From Puffinus mauretanicus (taxonomy: Eukaryota > Chordata > Aves > Procellariiformes > Procellariidae): DNA of 64,000 nt. The notes beneath the pieces are model-generated. The model was not told where the DNA came from and ran no database searches. It worked only from the letters and a program-made list of their open reading frames with translations. Shown piece after piece: positions 14,401 to 28,599 of the stretch (position 1 is its first letter; every line of letters begins with the position of its first letter). Location: assembly GCA_023333565.1 (NCBI GenBank), contig JAJKFH010000102.1, positions 6,899,001-6,963,000 on the forward strand. The letters are read 5' to 3'. The translations under genes and the position numbers were made by a program.

Positions 14401-15161
14401 CCTGTCTTTTCAACTTTTACATACAATAGTCTTCAGTTTCCTTGTTCATAACTTCCTATTTTCTATGAAATATTTCTCTTTTTTTCTTTCTTTTCTTCTT
14501 TTGACTATGCCTATAGGATTTCTTGTTTCTCATTTCACTCCTTATTACAGATGCCCCTGCTTAGCACAGTGGCCCATTATATATATCCTGATTTTCATGA
14601 ACAATGTTGCTGTAATTAATCCCAGAAGTCATCTGCATTTTAATACTTCACTGGACCCCTCTATTTTGAAAACCAAGCTGAAAAAGTGTTCTGGGTTCAG
14701 GTGTTCTGTAAGATTTTCAGTAGTGCCTGGTTTGATGAAAACTGGGTTTTCCAACGACATAAAGATTCTTTCAGTCTTTCTAAAAGTTGAAGATATACAC
14801 GTGCTATCAGCCTAAAAAATTTTGGAATGTGGGCCTGAATTTTAAGTCAGGATTTGTGTGTAATTTTTACAATGTGTACTCTATGTATCTTGCGTGTGTA
14901 TCCCTTTTTATATAGATATAGATGTAATTTACATTTACATGGGTTTTTTTCCTGATCTGGCTATAGGGTATCTTGATAGCAAATCTTCATTCACTTACCC
15001 AGAATTTGTATTGTCAAAATTATTAATATCTAAATGTTTAATTGCTTAACTATCCCAGATCTGCGAACCTGAAAAGATTCTTGCAACATGACTATAACAT
15101 TCTGTTGTTCACATGGGTGAAGTTTTATAAACACAGACATTTTGGCTTGCTGGCGAGTTTG

Positions 15162-15219
15162 TTTTATTTTATTTTATTTTATTTTGCTGTATTTTATTTT
15201 ATTTTACTTTTTTTTTTTT
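15162..15219. repeat. (TTTTA)n-type simple repeat
   Basis: Repeated ATTTT units interrupted by GCTGT and then by a short T run, about 430 bp before the SOX5 exon acceptor. Confidence 0.95.
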
Positions 15220-15576
15220 AATCAGTTGTGGTTAAATACATGCGGATGATTATTCCTTAAAAGCTAAGTTGACAATAGCTTGTATCGGGAGACATTCTAT
15301 CTTCTTACAGTCTCTTGCAAATGCAAAACCAGATGGGTATTTTTTTAAAGGAATTGCATTTCATTATACAGTCTTCTTAGGTGAATTTTCATGTTTAAGA
15401 AGCCAGAATACAAGAGAGTGCTATATTAGTGTATTATTCTCACAACAAACAAGCTACTGTTCTGTTGCTACCTGCTTGGCCATTGTTCCCAATTGTGTAT
15501 GCTTTGCAGTGGTATTTGGATGGTTTCCTGCTCTCTGCCAGCACAAAAAAGGCATTTCTGTTACAATGGCCCCTAA

Positions 15577-16023
<447 letters not shown>

Positions 16024-19021
16024 TAGCTGGACTGCCTTTACCCTCCACTACAAATGCTAAATCACTTGCAGTGCAAACTCCACTTTTCCTCACCTTTGTC
16101 TGCTGGCATTTAGGGTGCTAAAAATTTTTAGCTACAGTGATGTGAATTTGAAGTGTATGTGTTCAGCAAACAGTAAATGGTTTTGGAACACTGTAAGTGA
16201 GAGTCATGTTTGGCATGGTGTCTGAAATATCACCCCAATGCCAAGTTGATGCAATAGTAAGGCACAAAAGTCTGTATAAAGGGTAAAAAAAGCAACTTTG
16301 GATTTTGCTGGTTTTAAAAATTCACATGTGATATGTATTTCACATGCCACGGATACCTACAAGAAAGTTTGCTGTGCTTATGGAATTAAATCAGCCTACC
16401 TACTTGTGAATTCCCACCTTTTTGTGCACTTTACAAATGACACAGTGCACTTAATTCATTACGTTTAGCAGCCCACTGGAAGTCCAGAACTGGCTTTATC
16501 TAAAAGCAGACAAACGAAAAAGAACAAAAAGCAATGCCATATTCCTCACTAGTATCGTAGTGTCACTATTGTAACGTGATGTGTTTGGGCCCTTCATGCA
16601 GAGTCCTGTGATACATTTTTATAAAGGTTGAAAGGTGCAGGGAAAGGCATTGAAACCCCAGGACTTGGGCACCTCCACAAAACTGTCTATTGTGAACACA
16701 CTTACACAGCTCTTACCTGTTTACAGATTGACTGTAACTTTTCTGTTAGTCCCCCACTTTGACAAGGGCAGTGACAATTTTGCTTTAAGTGAAGGTAATG
16801 AATGGACCTGCATATTTGAAGGCTTTTTAAAAGGGATTGCAAAATAGGTGATAGTGTATTCTCCTAAAAGCCTGCAACAGCTCCATAGTGGTATTTAAGC
16901 CCTTACAGCTCGTTACGCATATGTAACAAGCCCTAAGTAAAAAGCCTTAGGGATTATTATTTCTCATAGGACCAAGTCACTGGATATTCATTGAAGCTGC
17001 TCTCCTAGACAAAATAACTCACTGATCCCGATCCATTTTTCTTCCTTTTTGGTCTAATGCTTAAGTTCAAACAGTGGTTTGGAATATTTAATTTTACTTT
17101 GTGTTATTGCAACTTTAAATGAAGAAAGAACGTCATTGGAAAAATTACTCATGAGCAGACATGTCACTATCTTTTTCTAGCTTGTTTACTTCTCATCCTT
17201 TATCATATGTTTTATGGAGATGTAATTCACTAATATACAGTTCCAGCCAATGGGATGTTAGGATATGTAACTGGTGAATTTTGGCCTGTTTTAAGAGAGT
17301 GTATTGAAGATAAGGAGTTGTTCCTGGCAACATTTAAGTCAATAGATTAACTTGTGATGACACCAGTAGTGTAGAATCAGACCCTAATAAAATAACTTAT
17401 TGTCTTCTAAGGAGCCCAGCAGGACTATTTTAACTACACCTCACTGAAACACTTAACTGCTCTTTAACTGATCTTAAGTAACTTCTTTATTCATTCATAG
17501 TTTTTAAGACCAAGAAGTCTAGTGTGACTTCCTGCTATGAAGGTTATATTTAATGTGATGTCAAAACAGTGTGTTCTGTCTCTTCATAATACGAGATACT
17601 GAATTATTGCATGCTTTAGACAGTTTTGCTGTAGAAGTGAGATGCTGTAGGCTTATCTGAAGCATGTTTGGGGGGTGGTAGGGACTGGTTTTGTCTTCAT
17701 ATATATTCAAGAAAATTGCCAGTTTGTGTGAATGTGACATTTTTGTACTCTCTCTCTTTTAGTGAGGATTGTCTTGTAAAAATCGTCATCCAGGTAGGTC
17801 AGAAAGGATGTAGGCTATGTGTCTCCAGAAAGAAGGAAGTGATCAGTGTAAATGAGTAAAATATACATAATCACTCCCTCCGCTGTCGTGGTATGTAGTT
17901 ATAAGAAGGAAGTAACTGAACCTAGTGCTTGGATAACTTTTAGATGACTTCAGTTTGGGTGATTGGCAGTTATGAAAGTCATTCCCAAAGGGGTAGCATT
18001 ACAGAGGTAATTTTTATATATTCTGTGCTATTTTATAGTCTCTGCGAAGCAAATCCAGGTCTATGCACGTGTGCACACACCACCGCCCAGTGCAGTCCAA
18101 TACAGTTTTATTGATAAAGCTCCAGCAGTGTGCTTCACACTTCTTAATAGCTTGTCAGCTGTACTACTACACCTACTAACTGAGTCTGCAAGTGACTATG
18201 GAGTTCTCATTCTGCAGCCACATGCTGTCCTTAGCAGGGTACACCTTTACGGATCTCTCTAATGTCCAGTAAGACAGGATCAGACATACAACTGGTCTGA
18301 AATCATGTAGTGCACTCTGCTGCACCCCTCTAAATCATACTGCTTTGTGCATGATTGTTGGCTAAGACTATTCTCTGAAGGGATTCTTATAGATAGACAT
18401 GGTATAGATCCAGAGAGATCTTTGTGTGTTAGCTTACATTTGGCTTAGGGAACAATCTCAGCAGAAGAAAACCACAGCCGAGGGATCTGGAAAAGGTATG
18501 GAATTACACAGCCTTGTCTCATCAGTAGGTTGCATAGCTGAATTCCTCTTGTCACCACAGCCGTCCCTGTTCTCCTCATATTCTGCCTCTCAGCATTGGG
18601 ACAGTTAGGAAAACAATTTCAACCTTGAGAATCAATTTCTTGACCTCGCTTCTCTAGCTGCTAATTGACCCTCTGTTTCATAGGTTACTTCCAGCTGTGC
18701 TTCCTTGTACAAGTCCTGCCAGCTGGGACATTCTAGGATCCTTAAGGTAAAGGACTGATTGCAACAGAGTGATAACTCAACAGTTTACCCAACTTTTTGA
18801 AAATTTACTCTGTTGCACTTTATCAAGTTGTAACAACAACACAACTTAGAGACACAGCTCGGAATGCTGGGTAAACTTTTATAAAAGGAGAGCAAAATCC
18901 CTAGAAAGAAATCTTCAAACCTAACCAAAATTGGCAAAAAGCTGCAAAACCCATCTTCCCATCAAAATGAACAGGGTATTTCTGAGGATGCTAGAACTGC
19001 ACCCAGAGAAAGGTTAGTGTA

Positions 19022-19267
19022 ATGGGCACAAACTGAAACGCAGGAGGCTCCGTCTGAACATCAGGAAACGCTTTTTACTGTGAGGGTCACTGAGCACAGG
19101 AAAGGATTGCCCAGGGAGGTTGTGGAGTCTCCATCCTTGGAGATATTCGAAAGCTGTCCGGACACGGTCCTGGGCAACTGGCTCTAGGTGGCCCTGCTTG
19201 AGCAGGGGGTTGGACCAGATGACCTCCAGAGGTCCCTGCCAACCTCAACCATTCTGTGGTTCTGTGA
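19022..19267 (+). mobile_element. CR1 LINE 3' end, 5'-truncated, sense to SOX5
   Basis: The region matches the 3' end of avian CR1 retrotransposons: GGGCACAAACTGAAACGCAG near the left edge, CCCAGGGAGGTTGTGGAGTC in the middle (the end of the reverse-transcriptase frame), then AGCAGGGGGTTGGACCAGAT and the terminal octamer-type repeats ATTCTGTGGTTCTGTGA at 19251-19267. Roughly 246 bp remain, a typical 5' truncation from incomplete reverse transcription. Resemblance to consensus is high, so this is a relatively recent avian insertion. The left boundary is approximate (about 10 bp). Confidence 0.95.
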
Positions 19268-19726
19268 AAGTCAGGGGCAACTCTATCTCAAACTCTCTTC
19301 CTCTTCATAGAAGAAACTATATACTTATTGCAAGTAGGACAGCTCTTCCACTGATAAGAAAAGAAACAATAATTTATCAGACTTAAACCAAAAGCTCAGA
19401 AGAAAATACAAGACAAATCATTTGACCTAGAATATATCTGAGGGTCCCTTAGGATGTTCATAGCAGGCCATAAGCTTAGCGGGGAAACACTTGAGGATTA
19501 CAGTATCACTTGATACCTCTTTTGAAGAAACCTATTAAGGCTACAGTATTTGGATAGCACAGATAGTTGTTAGCTCATCTAAGTTATGAGGGTTTATTTT
19601 ATTTATTTCTATTTGTCTGCCTTACGATGTTGCTTTTGCTGCCTCTCAGGACTACTGATCTCACCAGTGGTGTCTGTGTGCTAATTTCTGAAAACAGGAG
19701 ATGTTAAGGCTGAAAGCACTGATTGA

Positions 19727-19750
19727 AGTATACCATGGGCATGGTATACT
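19727..19750. repeat. Perfect 24-nt inverted repeat
   Basis: AGTATACCATG (19727-19737) and CATGGTATACT (19740-19750) are perfect inverted complements with a GG spacer. I see no mobile-element context and no role can be assigned. Confidence 0.9.
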
Positions 19751-20725
19751 GTGGACAAATTCGACCATCCTTCTTAACTGGAGAGTATCAATCAAATGCT
19801 GGACGAGATTAAAAAAAAAAAAAGGAAGTTCTGACCAAAAGATCAAACTGGTAAGGTGTAATTTTGCCACTGTCCAGTTGTTCCAAACTGCGTGACTGCA
19901 GTGCTAGCCCACATTTGTCCTGCACTTTCAGAGATTTAGAATCCATTGTCAGCAGTGCTTTAAATTGATAGGTAGTATTACAGTGCACTGTTAAATACCT
20001 TTATTGCTTCACGCTAAAAAATGTTGCATTTCTGTGGTGAATGAAGTTATTCCTCTCTAACTTGGGAATAATATTAAGAAATTTTGGTCATATTAAGAAT
20101 AACAGTACTACTGGTCAAACTACTACCGACACGTTGCTTCATGCTTTTCCTCCACTTGTCCAAAATAAAAGGTTGTTTAATGCTGCATTTGAATTCTCTT
20201 ATCTCATACATCCCGGCCTGCACCTCACCTGTTGGTCTGGGGTCATCAGCATGTGAATAGTATTGGATCAGAACAATGGCTAGAGCGGCACTTAGCTACT
20301 ATTCAGAAGTTGCGAAGAGAACGGAAATCTGAATGCATATAGCTTTTTAAAAAGTCAAATAGGACTCTAATTATACTGAGCTAAAGAATGCCTATTAAAA
20401 AAAAAACCCACAGTGGTTTTAGAGAAATTTTAATTTCCAGTGTACCTTTGTGCATCAAGCTTAGGATAAGTTATTGTGATGGTACAATGCACAGTGTTGT
20501 GAACACCAGTGCCGTTATTGTGCCAGCTCTAATAATGAGAATTTCATTGTTTGGGGAGAGCAGTCTCCTACACTCTAGACAAAAGTGTAATTACTTTTGA
20601 ACGATGTGGAATGTGCTCAGTTTAATAGCATGGAGAATAGATTCACAAAGATTCAGATAAAGCTAGCTTGGAAGCCATATGTGCAATGTGGCAGTATGAA
20701 ATTGTTAGCAGGCACCATAATTACA

Positions 20726-20752
20726 ACACACACACACACACACACACACACA
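20726..20752. repeat. (AC)n microsatellite
   Basis: About 13 uninterrupted AC/CA units, a likely polymorphic dinucleotide repeat. Confidence 0.98.
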
Positions 20753-23700
20753 ATTTCACAGTTTAAACTATAAACTGTTGTTTTGTAAGAGATAGACAGG
20801 CTTATCTGAACAAGACTAGTTCAATTAAAACAAAGCAGAAACGGTGGTAAGTTTGCATTTGTCTTTTTTTTGATGTTCTTTCCTTCCTCTCTTAATGGTA
20901 AATTGATATTTATAAGATGATGAAATTGCATTATTACAAACATTGCATTATAAATGTTATCACAAAAGTAGCACATGAAAGCAGTTTCCACAGATAAAAT
21001 TTCAGGCTTGTATCAGAGTTTCATCTTTTCAATCTTTACACGTGCACTGTTTCAGAGAATGACTTTGCAGGCTATTAGGAAAGGGAACAAATAAAGAAGA
21101 ATCAGCCAGGACCCACCAAAAGCTGTAGAAGTTGCCTACTGCATCATTTAATCCAGACCCTAGAAAACTCTATGCACTTATTGAGAACCAGTCATGATGG
21201 AGCCAGAAAAAGCTTTGATGCCTCTGGTATCTGCCTGACAAAATACCTTCCATTTAAGCTATTATAACCCGCCTGTCCTCCTTGTCATCATCTGTATTCT
21301 CCCAGCTGTCCAATCCTGTCCCATCTATGTGTGTAAGTAATGCTTATAGTATTTAGCAATTACTTGCGATTTACTTGTTGTGCAGGTTCTATATAGGGCG
21401 GGTAAACAAAAAAAAATGTTTTCATTCTTCAGGTGAGGTGGGGATGAAAGCCATAGTGCAATTCGGGAGAAGTATGCTAGTTTATCAAAGTTCCCTTGGT
21501 TTGTTCTACCACTGCTTAATACAGTGAGTTTTGCGTACTTGTTGCCATGGAGGACCAGAGTGGATGTATCATTACAGCTGAAGTCAATGGGCAGAAAGAC
21601 TGGCTGAAGTCTGAGATGACCCGTTGGTGTTTTGATCAGACTCCGAAAGGTCCAAAGGTTGGTTAGGGGACAATAAATAAGTAATGAAGTAGGAAAACAT
21701 TTTTTTTTTCCCAAGCAGGAAGGTTAGAACTACATTTAAAACAATAAATTAACAAATCAAGACCAGACTTATCATCTATAAATTGCCTGAAATACAGGGT
21801 GCAGATGACTCTAGTTTTTAAAGGCCACGAAGAGAAGTGGAAACAGCAGTTGTTTGTTTTTACTGAAGATCATCTTACTGTGAAGCAGTCACGTTTTTAA
21901 TGGATTCATTTGAATGCAGTTAAGCAGAAAATAGTCAACAGAAAAGTAAACACCTTTGTTTTACAGAAGTGCTGGGAACTGTGTGTATCCATTGTTTGCA
22001 GGTGATTATATGCCTAGGAATCAATTCATTGACTTCATACTGGAAAATATCTTCATTTAAGCTTCTTGCATAAATACTAGTAAAATCTAATTCAAGTGAA
22101 TAGCTGAAAAATTCCACAGGAAAAAAGATAGGTAAAACCGTAAAACCCACAGTCGGTAGAAATATTTGAACCAGATGGTCTCTCTTACGATGAAGAGAAA
22201 AGAACTATTAAGTGCACTATGAAAAAAAATATGTAAGCCTTAAAAGAAAAAAAACTCGGTTATCTTTCTAAGCAAAGTAATCTGCCCTAGGACATCCACA
22301 GTGGACACAGTTGTTTCATTCCAAATTAATATCTTAATCCAGACTGCCTTTAGTAAGTAGCTCAGTTTGGGATTACACTCATTTACTAAGATCTGCTAGG
22401 TAATTTCACTGACGATTGTACTTTTTTACTGGAAATAGTGCATTGGCGTCAGCTCTGCCAGGTCAGCCTGGTGGTATGTGTGGCTTTCATGGCTTGGAAG
22501 CGCAGCAGCGTGCCCGCAGCAGTACATTGCAGCCAGTACCCAGAAGGCTGGGACAATGATGTCTTCCAGAGGGAGGTGGGAGATACCACAGATTTGGAAC
22601 AAAATTTTGAAGCTACCAATTTGAGGAGCACTGATGAAGACTAGAGTATGGAGAAAGCCCCAGCAGGACAGCAAGGTTAGTTTATAGCAACAATGTAAAG
22701 AGACTACATTTAAGTGTTCCTACTTCTTGATACAGCTTTTGCTTTCAGCAGTCAATCCCCTAGCTGTGACATAACCTAGGTAGGGTTTATGGTATTCCCA
22801 TCCTACCGGAACTCAAACAGTAGCTGTGGATTTCGTATAGTTTCTCCAGTCCAGGTCCATCACCTGTGGCACTCCGCTCAAATTTATTCTGAAATGCTGC
22901 CTTTTCTTTGTTGATAGTGAATCTTTACAGCATTGTAGTGAGGCAGAAACTCTGCTGCCAATTAAACACCCAGTTCTCCATGGTTCTGGAATGAGAAGGC
23001 AGCAGGAATTTAGTTAAGTTTTCATGCTTTCCCTTTCAACCGATGGGGTTATCTCCTTTGGCCGAGCTTCTGCACTATTAAGAAGTTTGTGGCTTTGGGC
23101 TGGCAGTGTAACTACTATCAGAATAGAGAGCAGCATACCAGACTTTCGTCCTCTTATCTGATACATGCCTCAAGGCAAGGCACATGCACCCTACCCAGTG
23201 CAAACTTCTACTTTTGCACACCACCTTGACTGGGTTTTGCTTCGGTAGTTGCCCATTCATTTTAGAACTTCAGAACATTTTCCCAGTGTGCTTTCTGTCT
23301 GCTGCATACGCTTTTCATATCCACCTTACTTCGTGCGAGCAGCTGGTGTGGCTTTCTCCCTTTCTTTTCACTGCAGGTGAGAGCCTTTTTCTCTATTTCC
23401 AGCTTTATAAAAACAATATTACTCTATCACTTTCTGTCTGCTTGCAGTTGTCCTCTGAAAACCTTTTTCTGCCTTGCCCATTTTCTTCCTTTGCTTGTAG
23501 TCATATTTAACTTAGTCATTTTTATTATTTAATCCATTCTAAAGCCTTTTAGTAAATAGCTCATATGAAGACATTGCACAGTAAAAGAAAGTATTGTGCT
23601 ATTTGCTTGGACAGAATGTCAATAAACTAGAGGATGGTTGGTTTTTGATATGCAGCTCTACTTTCAGTAGAGATATACCAAATCTGAAATGCATTGTGAA

Positions 23701-26700
23701 GTATTGGTCATGGTTTCTTGAATTTCAGGGTTGCAAGGAATCTCTGTGATTGTCAGGTCTGGCTCCTAGAAGTGCCAGAACCTTCTGCTACACTCAATAC
23801 TCACAGTCATGTTTTACAGTCTCTTCTCTCACTATCAAATGTTTGTGTCCGTAGTTAGGATGTTACCCATTGCAGCGACAATTTGAAGCGTTTCTTTCTT
23901 TTCTGTCCTTTTAATGGCAGAGTGAAATGCTCTGTCATGTGTTTTGCCTTGTCTCTTTAAGTACCTTTTCTCAGGTTATACAATTTTAAGTTGGATTAGG
24001 CTGTGCCAAGGCCAGCTTTCTTTCTCTATTTTTTCTTGCCACTGCTAATGCTTTTGCAGATTCACCAAAAATAATGGTGGTTGGAGTGGTAATGAAAAAT
24101 GTGGCTTCAGGCAGTTGCTAGCATTTAAAGTGTCATGTCATCCAGTCAATGTTGTTTTTTCTTTCATGGAGCTAACTACTTCTTGTCTTGAGTATATGAG
24201 TGAAATATCACCACCTTCTCCACTGTAATAAAGGGTTTTATTAATTTTCTCTGGCGATTCATGGCTGGAGAAGGACCTGTGGTAAAACAGACTACAGATT
24301 TCAGTATGTGTTTGCTTAAGTATGGGCATCTAACATAGGTGCATTAGCTCCTAGGGCATGTGCAGGAACCTCCCTAAGGGAGAAGATTGACATGTTGCAA
24401 TGTTTCTGAACCAGCCAACGTTCCAAAGTGTTTCAAGACAATTAAACGGAGGAAACTAACTTTCTTAAGTAAAAAGAGTCCTTTATGTCTGGGGTAGCAA
24501 GCTTGCCTGAATAGTTTGGCCAGCCTCATTTCCAAATTCCCTTTAATACTGTTCAGTTCTTTGTTTCTTTTTTCCAGTTTAGGTGCAGTTGTGTGACCAG
24601 ATAAGGCATTTTTGCTCTTTGCAAAGGAGAAGTAGACTCAATGAATCCTGTGAATTTAGCATCACTAGATAAACCGATGGACGTGAATGGAGTTTGTGCC
24701 CAGTTTAACTAAGGATAATTTTTGCCAGAGCAGTGTAAACAAGGCTGTCGTTATGCATAGAAATAGTCTGCTTCAGCATCCTTTTTTTAATGCTTTTAAA
24801 ACTGAATCCATCCCAAGGAAAAAAAGGGCTATAAAGATTAACTTTTTGTAGTTTGTACAGGCAACAGGCAAATTATATAGATTGTCCAAAACATAGACCA
24901 ATAAAATCTAACATCAGACTGTTATTATCTTTATTTATATTGTACCCAGAGCATGATTTATTTTTATAGAGACAGAAAAAAGAAACATTCCTGCCCCAGA
25001 ATGCTTAGCTTATGACCCTGTTCCTGCAAAATAATCTGGCTGATTGGAACCTAATGCTGATGGTAGCAAGAGGGAGAGAAGGAGAGGTCACTGACTATAA
25101 CTCCTTCTGCACATAACTTTTTGTAGGATTGGAGTTTGATGACACAAAATACGAAATATTATAGCAAAAGGTAAAATCCTTCTGACATCTCAAGTCTGAA
25201 TTACTGCGATAGATTGTATGTGTATCTATACATTAAGTCATGTCAGAAGTGGAAGCTTGCACTGCTTATTAATGTTGCTACCCAGAAATAATACAAAATA
25301 TCTCTGCTTCAGACCCTCCTCTATGTTGATTTTCAAATTGAATTTAAAGTGTGTATTTCATCTCTGAAACTGGAAGTGAAACTTCCCTCTTTCTCATTCT
25401 TTTCATTTTAAACTGCTGCAGTCGTAATCAGAAGAGTTGCCCAGGTTTGGGTCCATCTGTGTTCAAAGGCAATAGCATTCGCTGAGGTTAGCATCTAGCT
25501 GCCTCGGGTCTGTGGGTCTCCAGAAGACAACCATATACAAATGCAGAGCTCAGTGGATTTAGGACTCTGTAGGAGAGAGTTAGTTTCTTGTATAATTTTC
25601 AGTTAAATCTATGGGGCTTTTTATGGTATATGACAGCAGTCTGAATAGTAGATTCCTCTCGATTATAGTCTGTTGGAACAGTAAGAGAACATTCTGGCCT
25701 TCTTTTATATAGGAAGGAAGTTAGCATAAACGTGGTCACTAACACATAATGCAATGTCATGTCAATCACGATGTAGCTTTTGGGGTGGGGATTCAAGGGT
25801 GAGGACTGGTCAGACTAAATGGTTACAAAGTGTATGTCCAAAGGTAAGCTAGTAAATTTAGGTTTAAGTTTTTGGTTAATGAAAGTAAATAGGGAATAGC
25901 AGAATGTGATTCATTTTGTCCTAACATAGCTTCTAAGTAGGTCAGAGAAATCACACCCTAGAAGTGCCTATTTTTCTTCATAGGTTACAACTGGAGCTTA
26001 GGGTGATAAGCTCAGCTGTTGATCCCTATAGTTTAGAAATCTGTAGTTGGATAACTTCAAACAAAAAAGCCTTGAGTGAGGGGTAATTGCCTGGCCAGAG
26101 AATTTGCTTTTTTGTAAATAAGTATTTGCTATATAGTGCTTAGCTCTGTTGGGAACATAAAACATTCTGCATCTCAAGAGTTCAAAACGCTCAACTCACT
26201 GAGTGAGTGTCCTGCATCTGGCTGATGTTAGTGTGAGTCCATGGTATATTCTTTACTTCTATAAATATAAAATCTGCAAATACCCTTTTTTTATTATTCT
26301 TAAATTTTTATTGTCTTGACACTGTGGGGGGGAGCAGATTGATCATTCATAATAGTTACATGTATAAGCCTTGTTTAAATTCTTTTTAAACCAATTCGAC
26401 AAATTCTATTGGAAAACAGTTTTCAGGATTTTGTGTATCTACAAGCAGAATTGAAAATAGAGTGATTAAATTCTGCAAAGAATACATCTGTGGTAGATGA
26501 TGTACTTTTCCTGTTTGCTTGTGGCCAGTGTAAACTTAGCTTTTGGGCAGAGACCATAGCTTCAGTTTTGAAGCTGTCAACATGAGTATTGGGTAATGTA
26601 TTGACACAGGGCCACAGTGAATTCCCTAGTTTTCCATGTGGATAAACTAATTTGACTGAAATCTTACGTTTATACTTAGGGCTTGTATCTTTATTTTGCT

Positions 26701-28469
26701 CTGTAAAATACCACACACAGTTGTTGGACTCCATACTTGTAATTCATAAATATTAACAAAAATGGCAAGTTTTCAGTTTACTAGATGAAATTAGACTGTA
26801 TTCCCAGCTCCCCAGTTGTTGATTTATCATTGGCAATTCATTTCTCTTGTCTGTGCCTTAATTTATACGCTAGCATAATGGAAAATATACTTGTCCATCA
26901 TCCATGATGGTCTATGGTCTATTAGCGTTTCCAAACTCATGGAGATTCTTGAATGCCACACAGTGAGATTGGGGTTCGGTTCACCAAAGTTTAGGCACAT
27001 AAAAGTTAGGTGTCTGGGCTCTCCTTGCAGCTTACGGAAAAAGATAACCACCCTCCTAGAACAACCTTTCCAATCTTAAAATAAGCATCTAAGACAAGAA
27101 AGATGAATTACCCTGTGAAAGTGCTTGTCTATTGACTATAGAGGGGGCCTTGATGACTAGTTTAGACTAGAGGCCTAATTTGGGGCTAAAATTAGATGAG
27201 AGTAATCCCATTCACAGTACACGGTGGAGTTAAAGAAATAACACACATTCCTGTATAAATATTCTCTCGTATTTTTGTAGAAGTAACCATGTTCAAACTC
27301 ATCTTTTTTTTGGTGTATGTGCGAATATTTTAGCAGACTTCTTTTTTAACCAGCACTGATGGTATTTAGTGGGGTTTTAAGAATTGGATATTCCCTACAA
27401 GCAAACCTTTTGTTGTATATCCAGCCAGCAATGTTAAGTTCAAATAATAAATTTTACACTTACACATACAGTTTGAAATGTGTTGGTTAGCAACATGAAT
27501 CAGAGAACAGAAGCAATCCAACATGCCTTTAAAAGGCTATTTTGAGAAGATTCTCTCAATATTGAAAAATGGCATTGATTCCAGTGATTTTCCCCATTTT
27601 AAATTTAGGGAATTACTTCTCAATTACTATTAGAAACTTATGTGCTTAATAAAGCATTCGTCATTCTTACTATCAGCTGCAACGAATGATAAATTTAATA
27701 ATAAAATTTAATTCATTAAAGAGAACACAGTGTATGTAACCTGTTGTGACTGAAAGATTTGATTTAGCCTTGCTCGGTCATTTTTAGAGCAGTACCGGCA
27801 AGTCCAAATGCCTGTATAGGCTTAGTAGATAGACCTAGCAATATATTAGTTAAGAAACTGTAGTTAAGTTCCAGTCTTATTCTGTAGAAACCTGTCTGCT
27901 GTGCTTGTTTTAATTCTATTTATGTCCTCATCTATGTTTAATCCAGAAAGTGGGTATATATACATGTGTGCAGTTTCACATTTTGGCACCGTATTTGGTA
28001 TATTGTGTGCTGTGACTTGTATCATGCCTGCAGGCCATAGGAAAATGACACAAATTAAATGTGAAATAGAGAGGAGACATAATTTAAAACTTGCATGTTC
28101 TAGAGATGCAGTATGGCATATGAGAGTTGCAACATATTGCAAAAAATTCACCCTATTTCCCCAACAAGAAGACCATGTTTTCAGCTGTGCAGGCTGCTGG
28201 AGACATAGGCAGCTTTCTCAGCTGTTGGCTCCAAATAGCTGTCACTGCATTTTATTTGAAGCAGTATCATGACCACTGCTACACATGTTCCTTCTTCTTT
28301 TCGTTCCTGTCTAACTGCACAGGTCAGTGTTCTCCTCTGCCCTCTTCTGTGATTCTGTAATTATATTTATTTTACATAGACATGTGAGTTCCCTTTTCCC
28401 TTTTACATATGTTGTTTTGCTTCATGCTGAGAAAACTCCACAGCCTGACAGGGCGCTTTTTTTCCCTTT

Positions 28470-28471
<2 letters not shown>

Positions 28472-28504
<33 letters not shown>
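28472..28504. repeat. Poly-T tract (33 T)
   Basis: An uninterrupted T run after CTTTCC. It could be an antisense poly-A tail of a retrocopy, but sequence to its right shows no recognisable gene or AATAAA on the minus strand. Confidence 0.95.
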
Positions 28505-28508
<4 letters not shown>

Positions 28509-28599
28509 CACTCCAAATTCTATCCAGCTTTAAACTCTTATGTTTATAACCCTGAATATCTCTAAAATGTCTTTACCTAAAACACTTTATGGTTTTATT

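Noticed and set aside
22438..22644. ORFs on both strands in a slightly GC-richer patch, possibly an unannotated exon or retrocopy
   Set aside because: Neither frame resembles a known protein, and there is no clear AG/GT pair. An lncRNA exon cannot be excluded but is not supported.
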